Part shown: piece after piece, positions 37,094-45,382 of the stretch
Layout: the number at the start of each line of letters is the position of its first letter
How positions within the stretch are numbered: position 1 is the stretch's first letter
Assembly (NCBI GenBank): GCA_024998815.1
Contig: JACEUQ010000003.1
Span: 385,900 to 449,899, forward strand
Source: Opitutus sp.
GTDB taxonomy: Bacteria; Verrucomicrobiota; Verrucomicrobiia; Opitutales; Opitutaceae
Direction: 5' to 3'
Length of the DNA: 64,000 nt
The notes under the pieces: generated by a model
What the model saw: only the letters and a program-made list of their open reading frames with translations
Databases searched by the model: none
What the model was told of the DNA's origin: nothing
Program-made: the position numbers and the translations under genes

Positions 37094-39084
37094 GTGCGAC
37101 CATGAAACTAACAACCATAACAGTGAAAGTCTGTTCGACCGAATTTAACGATTCGCGGTCGAAGGGCCCGGTCACGGATGCAGGCCGCGAGGCCTCGCCG
37201 GAAAGCACGACCGTGTGCCCGAACCAGTCAGCCGCAACGAAGGTGAACCCCATTCAATGAGCTCCGTTACCGAAACAACCGACGAGTCCAGCCGCTACCT
37301 GAACGGTGAAGACTGCAAGGATCGGAAAAGGCAGTCTCGCAAAGACGTAGGACCTAAATCGTTGATTTCCGATCAACACGTCGGCGGAGTCAGCGGGGGC
37401 GGCGGGGTGGGAAAGGTCGTTAGGTTAAGTGGTGAGACCTGCGGCGGTGGGGCGTCTTGCGATGCCTCAACCACCGGCACAAGCGCGGCAAAACCTCGTA
37501 AGGCCGGACGGGCCGTGGCAGGAGTCGGAGACCTCCATAGTAGTGATGATCTAGCGGACATTAAAACCGCCGGGGAGCGAAGGGAGGGCACTTGTTCCCA
37601 CGCATCACAGAGCGGCAAAGGACCCGACGATGGCTGGGGTGATGAACTCTGGATAAAAACGTCACCGAAGGTTCGGAAGCTGCAACGTGTGCTATATCGG
37701 AAAGCAAAAGCGGAGCCGCATTGGCGGTTCTATAGTTTGTATGGAGAGCTGTATCGGCAGGACATTCTGTCGGATGCGCTCGATCAGGTGATCGCCAATG
37801 ACGGCGTGCCGGGAGTGGACGGGTTCGAGGTGGAAACGCTCGTAAAGAACGAAGCCTATCGGGCGGCATGGCTGCTTGCGCTGGCGGAGGAAATGCGAAC
37901 GAAAACCTACCGACCCAGTCCGGTCCTGCGCGTCTATATATGGAAGGATCAGGCCAGGACCAAACGTCGTGCGCTGGGCATCCCTACGGTGAAAGACCGG
38001 GTGGTGCAAAGCGCGGCGGTGATCGTGTTGCAGCCAATCCTAGAGGCGGACTTCCATGACCATTCCTACGCCTACCGGCCGAAACGTCGGACCCATCAGG
38101 CGATGGATAAGGTCAAGGAAGCCATGCTGAGCGGAAAGGTGGAGGTGGTGGACGCGGATTTATCGAGCTACTTCGATATGATCCCGCACCGCGAACTCCT
38201 GCAATTGGTGGCCAAACGGGTGAGCGATGGGAGCGTGTTGCGTTTAATAAAAACGTGGCTGCGCGCACCCATCGTGGAAGAGGACCGGGACACGGGGTGC
38301 CGCAAGGTGAGCGCGAACCGGTGTGGCACGCCACAAGGCGGAGTTATATCGCCTCTGCTGGCGAACCTCTACCTCAACGACCTCGATCATGCGGTGAATG
38401 AGAAGTGCGAACAAAAGCCGACGATGGTGCGTTACGCCGACGACCTCCTGATCCTGTGCAAACCGGGTCAAGGGGCGGGGCTGCAAACGCGACTGAAACG
38501 GTGGCTGGAGGCACGTAAGTTAAAGCTCAACGAAGAGAAAACCCGACTGGTGGATACACGAAAGGAAGGCTTTGAGTTCCTCGGTTTTTCCGTCGCATGG
38601 CGGCAAGGCATGAAGAGCAAACGAAGGTATCCGCACGTGGACCCCAGTGCGAAAAGTCTGGCCAAGTTACGCGACAAAGTGCGGATGGAGCTAGATGTGC
38701 GAACGCGCAACCAACCGGCGGTGGCGGTGGTCCGCAAGGTCAACCAAATCACTCGCGGTTGGGCGACGGCGTTTCATTACGGCAACAGCACGCACGTGTT
38801 TAGTAACCAGCAGGCTTTTGTGCGCAACCGGTTGCGGCGGTGGCTGTGGCGAAAGTATAGCCGCACCCACGGACTCTTCGAGTTCTTCACCGACGACCGT
38901 TTGCATGGTCAATACAAACTATGGCACTGGCCGCTTACGGCGGCTTGGAAGCAATGAACTCCGCTGAAACCAAACCGAAAGAATGGGGACTCGGTAAGCC
39001 GTGTGCGGGAAAACCGCTTGCACGGTTTGACGAGGGGGAGGGTCGCGCTGACGGGTTACCGACGCGCGGCTCTCTCTACTCTAC
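37092..39084 (+). mobile_element. group II intron, copy 1
   Basis: 1993 bp. The 5' end GTGTGCGACC fits the GUGYG rule. An internal reverse transcriptase is encoded. The 3' part holds domain V (AAGCCGTGTGCGGGAAAACC then GCTTGCACGGTTTGACGAGG, 39000-39045), then a domain VI-like hairpin, and ends CTCTCTACTCTAC. It inserts directly 3' of a long hairpin-forming palindrome, the habit of group IIC introns. The 3' flank TTAACTCGTGCC is the reverse complement of the target seen intact near 60680. Confidence 0.88.
37257..38957 (+). CDS. group II intron reverse transcriptase/maturase, copy 1
   Basis: Up to 566 aa from ATG 37257, but the first ~115 residues overlap intron RNA domains and are low complexity (GGVSGGGGVGK), so the true protein may start further in. 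RT blocks: DALDQVIANDGVPGVDGFE, RRALGIPTVKDRVVQSAA, HSYAYRPKRRTHQAM, VDADLSSYFDMIPHRELL, GTPQGGVISPLLANLYLNDL, catalytic MVRYADDLLI, EKTRLVDTRKEGFEFLGFSV. The maturase domain ends with NQITRGWATAFHYGNSTHVF and RLRRWLWRKYSRTHG. No HNH endonuclease is seen. YADD is intact, so the protein is likely active. Confidence 0.9.
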   Translation: MSSVTETTDESSRYLNGEDCKDRKRQSRKDVGPKSLISDQHVGGVSGGGGVGKVVRLSGETCGGGASCDASTTGTSAAKPRKAGRAVAGVGDLHSSDDLADIKTAGERREGTCSHASQSGKGPDDGWGDELWIKTSPKVRKLQRVLYRKAKAEPHWRFYSLYGELYRQDILSDALDQVIANDGVPGVDGFEVETLVKNEAYRAAWLLALAEEMRTKTYRPSPVLRVYIWKDQARTKRRALGIPTVKDRVVQSAAVIVLQPILEADFHDHSYAYRPKRRTHQAMDKVKEAMLSGKVEVVDADLSSYFDMIPHRELLQLVAKRVSDGSVLRLIKTWLRAPIVEEDRDTGCRKVSANRCGTPQGGVISPLLANLYLNDLDHAVNEKCEQKPTMVRYADDLLILCKPGQGAGLQTRLKRWLEARKLKLNEEKTRLVDTRKEGFEFLGFSVAWRQGMKSKRRYPHVDPSAKSLAKLRDKVRMELDVRTRNQPAVAVVRKVNQITRGWATAFHYGNSTHVFSNQQAFVRNRLRRWLWRKYSRTHGLFEFFTDDRLHGQYKLWHWPLTAAWKQ

Positions 39085-39285
39085 TTAACTCGTGCCAAGA
39101 ACTATACAGGTGCTGCGCATCATGTATGGCGATCTGAGCTGATCACTCCGGAGAGTTTCGCAGACTTCGCAAAAGCCACCCGCACGTCAACGAACGCATC
39201 GAAACCCATGCCGTTGCTACCTGCGGTACGCTTCTACCTTAGCTGGGGGGACGGATCTCAACTCGTTTTGGGGCCAAACTCCAGT
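39085..39285 (-). repeat. 212-bp GGAGTTTGGCC-bounded element interrupted by intron, copy 1
   Basis: The reverse complement of 45008-45204 and 60495-60691. Contains CTCCGGAGAGTTTCGCAGAC and CATGCCGTTGCTACCTGCGG. No coding potential is obvious. Confidence 0.85.
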
Positions 39286-39426
39286 CCTAGGGCGTTGCCC
39301 TAGGCTGTGGTAGAGAGCCCCTTTGGGGCGGTTGTGCCTAACGACGCATGGCTGGCCAACTGCGGCAGCGTGAAATACGTGGTAGAAAGCCCCTTTGGGG
39401 CGGTCGGGCCTAACTAAGTGCCATTC
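39286..39426. repeat. CCTAGGGCGTTGCCCTAGG / CCCCTTTGGGGC cassette
   Basis: Two units of GTAGAGAGCCCCTTTGGGG type, related to 16160-16240, ending CTAACTAAGTGCCATTCG. Confidence 0.82.
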
Positions 39427-39485
39427 GGCGCTGGGTTTTATTTCAGGAGGGTTGGGGCAGGTGCAGGTCATGCAGGGATGCCCCT

Positions 39486-40532
39486 TTAGCGACCTCGCCC
39501 GCGCCGCCGCTGGTGCGGCGTGGAGGCGGGCGCTTCCCACGCGGCGATGGTCTCGTTGAGGTAGGCGAGGTGGCGCTTCAGTTGTTCAAAGTCGCCGCGC
39601 AGAGAGGCTCCGATGTTGCGTAACAGCTGCGGGCGTTTGTTTTCCGCTAGGCTGAAGCGCCAGGCGGGCATTTTGCGGTAATCGCGCAGCTTGCGCTCGG
39701 TGTCACGGCGCGCCGCATCCAGTTCGGCAATCGCCCGCCGCAGCCGCCCGATGGAGGAATCGGGGCTGACCGTGTCGTTGGCCGTTTCCCATTCGATTTC
39801 CAGGCGGGCCAGCCAGTCGGCATCGCGGGCCGCCCAGGCTTGCTGGACTTCGTGCCAAAGCCGTTCGCGCGCCGGGGTCCACTCGCCGCCGCGGTCGGGG
39901 TGGAGGTGTTGCACTAGGCGCCGATAGAGCTCTTTGGCGTTACCGTGGTCGGCTGGTGAGCGGTCCGAGCGGCGTCCTCCGCCGAAAGGCGAATCACCGT
40001 CGTCACCCTCATCGCCAAAAAGGTCTTTGAAAAAATCCTCGAATTCGTCGTCCGAATCGTCGGGTTGGGTGGGGTCGCCGTGCGGTCGCCGGGAGTCGTC
40101 GGCGGCGGCTGGTTCGGGCTGCGGGTGGGCGCGTTCGTAGGCCTCGGGGTCGGCCTCGTAGTCGCGGTGCTCGCGCCAGACTTTTTTAACCGAGCGGCCG
40201 GTCATCGAAGCGGTGAACTGGGCTTGCTCGACGTCGCGGCCTTTGCGCTCCACTTCGGCGCTGAGTTCACGCAGTGCGGTGACGAGCTGGGGGAACGTTC
40301 CGTGCAGCCACGAGTTGAAGGCGGGGGTGTCGGTTTGTTCGTGGCGATGCAGGTCGCGGGCGGCCTTTTCGACGCGTTTACGTGCGGCATGAAAATCGGC
40401 CCAGACCGCATTTTGGATCGGGCGGTCGTCGATGACGATCAGCAGCCGACAACGCGAAAGGCGCACCGGGGCCGGGCTAGGCGGCGGGTAAAAGGCGGCG
40501 GTCTGACGGGCGGTGTGGCGCGGGCGTTTCAT
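39486..40532 (-). CDS. J-domain-like protein
   Basis: 348 aa. A J-like segment lies in the middle-C-terminal half (NAKELYRRLVQHLHPDRGGE, then RLWHEVQQAWAARDADWLAR), with the HPD motif that stimulates Hsp70. It is preceded by an acidic run (DDSDDEFEDFFKDLFGDEGD) and followed by a helical tail (LRRAIAELDAARRDTERKLR). The N-terminus (LIVIDDRPIQNAVWADFHAA) has helical, coiled-coil-like content and no other domain. The J motif is not N-terminal as in DnaJ, so this is a specialised co-chaperone candidate. No neighbours suggest a partner. Confidence 0.75.
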   Translation of the reverse strand: MKRPRHTARQTAAFYPPPSPAPVRLSRCRLLIVIDDRPIQNAVWADFHAARKRVEKAARDLHRHEQTDTPAFNSWLHGTFPQLVTALRELSAEVERKGRDVEQAQFTASMTGRSVKKVWREHRDYEADPEAYERAHPQPEPAAADDSRRPHGDPTQPDDSDDEFEDFFKDLFGDEGDDGDSPFGGGRRSDRSPADHGNAKELYRRLVQHLHPDRGGEWTPARERLWHEVQQAWAARDADWLARLEIEWETANDTVSPDSSIGRLRRAIAELDAARRDTERKLRDYRKMPAWRFSLAENKRPQLLRNIGASLRGDFEQLKRHLAYLNETIAAWEAPASTPHQRRRGRGR

Positions 40533-40610
40533 TTTTTAGGGAAAATAGGAGGCTCTGCGTAACCAAACGAAGCGGTGGATGTGGAGCGTTTTAAGTAGCC
40601 AGATACGCCA

Positions 40611-40680
40611 AAAAGTAGCGCAGACTTCCAGTCTGCTTTGAGCGTAAAGCAGATGCAGGCAGGGAAGCCTGCGCTACTTG
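40611..40680. repeat. GTAGCGCAGACTTCCAGTC pair
   Basis: Left arm 40614-40641, right arm (GGGAAGCCTGCGCTACTTG) 40660-40680, between the J-domain and recD2 genes. Confidence 0.88.
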
Positions 40681-40689
40681 TCGGAGTCA

Positions 40690-42963
40690 TCAGGGTTTGC
40701 CGGTGAGTGCGGCGATTTTTTCACGCAGGTGGGTGGACCGGTCGCGCGCCTCGTTGTTGCGCACCGCCATGCCGTAAGCGGCCGGTTCGCCGACGATAAA
40801 CACCTTTTTTTTGCCGCGCGTGATCGCGGTGTAGAGCAGGTTGCGCTGAAGCATCATGAAGTGGCCCTTGAGCAGCGGCACGATCACCACCGGGTATTCA
40901 CTGCCCTGCGACTTGTGGATGCTGATCGCGTAGGCGGGCGCGAGATTGGCGAACTCGCCGCGGTCAAACACGTGCTCGTCACCGTCGAACTTCGCCGTGA
41001 GCGTGCCGGCCTCGGTGTCGACGGAGAGGATCGCGCCGATGTCGCCGTTAAACAGGCTCTTGTCGTAGTTGTTTTTGAGCTGGATGACCTTGTCGCCGGG
41101 GCGGTATTCGCCGTGCGGGCCGCGCAGGCCTTTGGCGTGGGGATTGAGCGCGGCCTGGAGCTGCACGTTGAGGTTGCTGACCCCGGCGACGCCCTTGTGC
41201 ATGGGCGCAAGGATCTGCACGTCGCCAATGGGTTTGAACCACGGGTAGTGCGCGGGGATGAACTCGGTGCACAGCTGGATGGTTTTGCGCACGCAGTCCT
41301 CGGCCGATTCGGCGACAATGAACGTGAGGTCGCTCCAGGCCTGGGCGGCTGCCACCTCGTTGACGGAGGGAGGCAGGCCGGGTTCGCCGGCGTTGATGGC
41401 GTGGGCGGTGGTGACGATCTGGCTCTGGCCATTTTGGCGATAGATGACGTTGAGGCGGGTCACGGGCACCTGTTGCGTGGCGATCAGATCCTTGAGGACG
41501 TTGCCCGCGCCGACGGAGGGAAGTTGGTCGATGTCGCCGACCAGCAGCAGGTGGGCGCGCGAGGGCACGGCCTGGAGCAGCGCGGAGGCGAGGCGGGTGT
41601 CGAGCATCGAGGCCTCGTCAACGATGAGGAAGTCGGTGGCAAGGGGCTGGTGTTCGTTGGCGACAAAGCCGCCTTTGGAGGGATCGAACTTGAGTAGGCG
41701 GTGGATGGTGGAGGCGAAGCCGCCGGTGGTTTCGGACAGGCGCTGGGCGGCACGGCCGGTGGGTGCGGCGAGGTGCACGCGCACCTTCTTGGCTTTGAGG
41801 ATTTCGACCAAGGCGCGCAGTATACTAGTTTTGCCCGTACCGGGCCCGCCGGTGAGAATTGAGAACTTGGATACGAGCGCGTTTTTCAGGCCGACGCGCT
41901 GCTGGTCGGCGAAGGCGAAACCGGCTTTTTTTTCGGCCCACTCGACTGCGGCGTCTGCCTTGATCGGCGGCAGTCCGCTGCCGACTTTGCCCAGGCGGAC
42001 GACGGTGGCGGAGATCTTTTGCTCGGCGCGGTCGTTGACGGGTAGTTGCAACAGCGCCGAACCGGGCAGCGGGTTGTCCACGCCGGCGGGGGCGTGACTC
42101 ACCAACTGGCGGGCGTCGACCAGGGCCACAAGGCGGGCTTCAAGGAAACGCGCTTCGGTTTCGAGCAGCGGGGTCGCGTAGTCGATCAGATCGGCCTCGC
42201 GTAGCGCGGTGTGGCCCTCCTCCTGGAGCGTTTCCATGGCGAAGAGCAGGCCGGCGTCGAGGCGCGGCGGGGCGTCGTTGGCGTAGCCCAGGTTGATGGC
42301 GATGCGGTCGGCGGTTTTGAAGCCGATGCCGTCGATCTCGCGGGCGACGCGGTACGGCTCGGTGGTGAGCACGCGTTTGGCCTCGCTGCCGTATTTGTTA
42401 ATCAACTTCACGCACTGGCCGGTGGTGACGCCGTAGGTTTGCAGGAAGATGTAGAGCTCGCGGAAGGCGCGCTGGTCGTCCCAGGCCTTCTTGATGGCGG
42501 TGGCGCGTTTTTTGCCGATGCCGGGCACGTCGCGCAGTTTGCCTGATTCCTGACTGAGAACGTGAAAAGTGGCCGTGCCAAAGGCGTCGACGATCTTGTT
42601 GGCGTAGGCCCGACCGATGCCCTCGACCAGGCCGCTGCCGAGGTACTTACGGATGCCGTAGACGCTGGAGGGCAGCTCAGAGCGGAAGGCGTCGATTTTA
42701 AACTGGTCGCCGTGCTGGGCGTGTTTGGTCCAGGTGCCGCGCAGGTGGAGGGTTTCGCCGCATTGCACGCCGGGCAGCGCGCCGGTGATGGTGACCTTGG
42801 CGTCCTTGCCCTCGGCGGAGTCGGGGCGGAAGTCCGCGATCGTGTAGTGGTTCTCCTCGTTGAAGAAGATAATGCGTTCAAGAACGCCGGTCAGGGTGTC
42901 GGAATTGGCGGGAGCGGAGGCCACGTGGGGCGAAGAAGAACACCGCTTCCGCCGAAAAATCAA
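40690..42963 (-). CDS. recD2: RecD2-type ATP-dependent 5'-3' DNA helicase
   Basis: 757 aa. The N-terminal extension typical of RecD2 (absent from RecBCD RecD) has a YGIRKYLGSGLVEGIGRAYA helix-hairpin-helix and VPGIGKKRATAIKKAW. The helicase core shows Walker A FSILTGGPGTGKTSILRAL, LAAPTGRAAQRLSE, Walker B FLIVDEASMLDTRLA, LVGDIDQLPSVGAGNVLKDL, and the C-terminal AYAISIHKSQGSEYPVVIVP and LYTAITRGKKKVFIVGE. No recB or recC is near, as expected for RecD2. It acts in DNA repair/replication stress. Confidence 0.94.
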   Translation of the reverse strand: MIFRRKRCSSSPHVASAPANSDTLTGVLERIIFFNEENHYTIADFRPDSAEGKDAKVTITGALPGVQCGETLHLRGTWTKHAQHGDQFKIDAFRSELPSSVYGIRKYLGSGLVEGIGRAYANKIVDAFGTATFHVLSQESGKLRDVPGIGKKRATAIKKAWDDQRAFRELYIFLQTYGVTTGQCVKLINKYGSEAKRVLTTEPYRVAREIDGIGFKTADRIAINLGYANDAPPRLDAGLLFAMETLQEEGHTALREADLIDYATPLLETEARFLEARLVALVDARQLVSHAPAGVDNPLPGSALLQLPVNDRAEQKISATVVRLGKVGSGLPPIKADAAVEWAEKKAGFAFADQQRVGLKNALVSKFSILTGGPGTGKTSILRALVEILKAKKVRVHLAAPTGRAAQRLSETTGGFASTIHRLLKFDPSKGGFVANEHQPLATDFLIVDEASMLDTRLASALLQAVPSRAHLLLVGDIDQLPSVGAGNVLKDLIATQQVPVTRLNVIYRQNGQSQIVTTAHAINAGEPGLPPSVNEVAAAQAWSDLTFIVAESAEDCVRKTIQLCTEFIPAHYPWFKPIGDVQILAPMHKGVAGVSNLNVQLQAALNPHAKGLRGPHGEYRPGDKVIQLKNNYDKSLFNGDIGAILSVDTEAGTLTAKFDGDEHVFDRGEFANLAPAYAISIHKSQGSEYPVVIVPLLKGHFMMLQRNLLYTAITRGKKKVFIVGEPAAYGMAVRNNEARDRSTHLREKIAALTGKP

Positions 42964-43030
42964 ACGCTGGCGTTAAGGGGCCGCACGACTTCGCTGCGGT
43001 CACATGGGCCTTACGGATTAAACCAAGGCA

Positions 43031-43115
43031 GTTTGGCCGCGAAGGATCGCAAAGAACGCATAGAAATGCAGACGGATCGACCTTTGCGTTCTCTGCGATC
43101 TTTTGCGGCTAAAAG
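43031..43115. repeat. AGCCGCAAAAGAACGCAAAG inverted repeat
   Basis: GGCCGCGAAGGATCGCAAAG faces TCTGCGATCTTTTGCGGCT; followed by AAGGCTCGAAGTATTCCG as at 389-410. Confidence 0.85.
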
Positions 43116-43211
43116 GCTCGAAGTATTCCGTTGATTCCGCAGGGCCGATGGAGGCGGAAACTTAACTGTTACTAATTACTTGTGAGCTGTTTGTAATGCT
43201 CCGGTTTCCGC

Positions 43212-44624
43212 TCACACCGCGCGCGAATGGTAGGCGGCGGTGCCGGTCTTTAGGTAGGCGTCGAAGCGCGCCGCCACCACGCGCACAAACGGCTGGCCCG
43301 CGTCCGTCACCGTCAGGCCGTCCGCTGTGCGCACGACGATGCCGTCGGCCTCCAGATCGGCCAGCGAGGCCAGCTCGTTTGCATACTCCTGCTCCACCTC
43401 GACGCCGAGTTTGGCGGACAGCGCGGGGAAATCCAGCCGGCGCTCGCACATGATAGCCATGACAATGGTCTTCCGGCGGTGGTCTTCTTCGGTGAGGCGC
43501 CAGCCGCGGGTGACCGGTAGTTCGCCTTTGGCCAGCCGGGTGCGGTACGTCGCCAGGTTCTTGTCGTTTTGGCGGTAGCCGTCGGGCGTGGTCGAAATAG
43601 CCGAGATGCCAAAACCGTAAAGCGATGCGCCTGCCCGCGTGCTGTAACCTTGGAAATTGCGGTGCAGCGCCTGTTCGCGCAGCGCCACCGCCAGCTCGTC
43701 GTCGGGCCGAGCATAATGGTCCATGCCGACTTCGACGTAGCCGGCGGCCAGAAGGCGCTCCTTGGCGAGCACCTGCATGCGCAGCTTTTCATCCGCACTG
43801 GGCAGCGTTCCTTGTTGGTCGAAAATGCGCTGCGAGGGCTTGAGTCCCGGCACATGGGCGTAGCTGAAAACCGACAGGCGGTTGGGCGCGAGCGCGAGCA
43901 CGTCGTCGATCGTGCGGGCAAAGGTAGAAACGGTCTGTTTGGGCAGCCCGGTGATCAGGTCGATGTTGATCGAGGTAAAGCCGGCATTGCGCAACAAATT
44001 GACTGCACGTTCGTTGAGCGCGGGCGGCTGGACCCGGTGGATGGCCAGTTGCACGGCTGGATCGGTGTCCTGGACGCCCAGCGAGGCGCGGCGCGCACCG
44101 AGGTCGTAGAGCGCGGCGACTTGGTCCGGTTCGAGGTGGCGAGGGTCGATTTCTACCGAGATCTCGGCGTCGGTGGTGAACCGGAAGGCGTCGTGGAAAA
44201 TCTGCCCGAGGCGGCGCAACTGGCTCGCGGTTAAAAAAGTCGGTGTGCCGCCGCCGAGGTGGAGCTGGGTGACGGTGCGCGCCGGGTCGATGTAGGGCGT
44301 GGTCAGGGCGACTTCCTTGGTGAGGTCGTCAAGGTAGGTGTCGGCCGAATCCTGGCGGCTGGTGACCAGGTTGGTGCAGCCGCAGAACCAGCAGCGGCTC
44401 TGGCAAAACGGAAGGTGGATGTAGAGCGACAGGGGGCCGGCGCCCGGCTGGTTATCCAGCTTGAGCAGGGAGACCGGATTGAAGGCGGCGAGGTCTTCGG
44501 TGAAATGGTTGGCCGTGGGGTACGAGGTGTAGCGAGGCACCGGCCCGGAGTATTTCCGTAAAAGTTCGATTCCGCTGGAGGGCGTCGGCACGTAACACGG
44601 AGAGGGGGACATTGATTTGGCCAT
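43212..44624 (-). CDS. hemN: oxygen-independent coproporphyrinogen III dehydrogenase
   Basis: 470 aa. The radical-SAM cluster is Cys74-Cys78-Cys81 with Cys83 (YIHLPFCQSRCWFCGC), the HemN pattern. RYTSYPTANHF precedes it, and LHLGGGTPTFLTASQLRR, EISVEIDPRHLEPDQV and SLGVQDTDPAVQLAIHRVQP follow. The C-terminal HemN domain includes HYARPDDELAVALREQALHR, NFQGYSTRAG, a stretch with GFGISAIS and MCERRLDF. It decarboxylates coproporphyrinogen III in haem synthesis without O2. The gene is alone; no FNR box is evident upstream. Confidence 0.94.
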   Translation of the reverse strand: MAKSMSPSPCYVPTPSSGIELLRKYSGPVPRYTSYPTANHFTEDLAAFNPVSLLKLDNQPGAGPLSLYIHLPFCQSRCWFCGCTNLVTSRQDSADTYLDDLTKEVALTTPYIDPARTVTQLHLGGGTPTFLTASQLRRLGQIFHDAFRFTTDAEISVEIDPRHLEPDQVAALYDLGARRASLGVQDTDPAVQLAIHRVQPPALNERAVNLLRNAGFTSINIDLITGLPKQTVSTFARTIDDVLALAPNRLSVFSYAHVPGLKPSQRIFDQQGTLPSADEKLRMQVLAKERLLAAGYVEVGMDHYARPDDELAVALREQALHRNFQGYSTRAGASLYGFGISAISTTPDGYRQNDKNLATYRTRLAKGELPVTRGWRLTEEDHRRKTIVMAIMCERRLDFPALSAKLGVEVEQEYANELASLADLEADGIVVRTADGLTVTDAGQPFVRVVAARFDAYLKTGTAAYHSRAV

Positions 44625-45007
44625 GATAGAAGGCGCTCACTGTGCCTGAATCCCGCTGCCGCCGCTCGGCGGGGGTTGCCAACGCCTGCGCAGTTCTTGG
44701 CGTCGAAGGGGGCGCTCGGATCGTTTTTCTGAATGGAAGACCGCGTTTAGGGGCGATTCCGGGTCCGGAAAAAAGTAGCGCAGACTTCCAGTCTGCATCG
44801 ATACAGCCCGGCCAGCGCCCCGGATGCAGACTGGAAGTCTGCGCTACTTTTTTCGAACCCCCACGGAGGTGGGCCCTCCCGCGGCGGAAAAGGCGGAGTT
44901 GCGAGAGAACGAGTAGGAGTAAGAGAACGAGAACGATTGCGGAGGGACGACCTCCGTGTCGTCCCGGTTCGACTGATCAAGTAGCGCAGACTTCCAGTCT
45001 GCTCCCT
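44625..45007. repeat. repeat cassette
   Basis: No gene seen. GTAGCGCAGACTTCCAG pair (44773-44852), CACGGAGGTGGGCCCTCCC, then a purine-rich AGAACGAGTAGGAGTAAGAG block (44900-44938), a GGAGGGACGACCTCCGTGTC arm and a further GTAGCGCAGACTTCCAG arm (44981-45005). The same order recurs at 47512-47735. Confidence 0.85.
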
Positions 45008-45203
45008 GGAGTTTGGCCCCAAAACGAGTTGAGATCCCCCCCCAGCTAAGGTAGAATCGTACCGCAGGTAGCAACGGCATGGGTTTCGATGAGTTCGTTG
45101 ACGTGAGGGTGGCTGTTGCGAAGTCTGCGAAACTCTCCGGAGTGATCAGCTCAGATCGCCATACATGATGCGCAGCACCTGTATGGTTCTTGGCACGAGT
45201 TAA
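45008..45203 (+). repeat. GGAGTTTGGCC-bounded element, copy 2 (interrupted)
   Basis: Matches 60495-60691 with few changes up to GGCACGAGTTAAA, where it is interrupted by the palindrome and intron; it resumes after the intron with AAACGGCCAAACTCC (47374-47388). Confidence 0.87.
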
Positions 45204-45382
45204 ACCCGAACGCCGAAGTTTTAACCACGGAATTCACAGATGAGCACAGATAACAGAGTGTTACTGAATTTGAAGACAGGATGAAAAAAAAGGGAATCAA
45301 GCTGAGTCCGTTTACCTCCTAAGGGATTGTATCTGTGTAATCTGTGTAATCTGTGGTTGGTTTGAACTTCGGAATTCAGGTG
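45204..45382. repeat. ACAGATTACACAGAT module, copy 2 (inverted relative to copy 1)
   Basis: Begins ACCCGAACGCCGAAGTTTTA and ends GAACTTCGGAATTCAGGT; it is the reverse complement of 36917-37093 with a few substitutions. Confidence 0.87.

Noticed and set aside
37257-38957. Retron or defence reverse transcriptase
   Set aside because: The C-terminal maturase region, intron domain V after the gene and defined intron ends identify a group II intron protein.
39085-39485. tRNA or small RNA gene in the 200-bp element after the intron
   Set aside because: No cloverleaf or T-loop is found; the sequence is a repeat present three times in the window.
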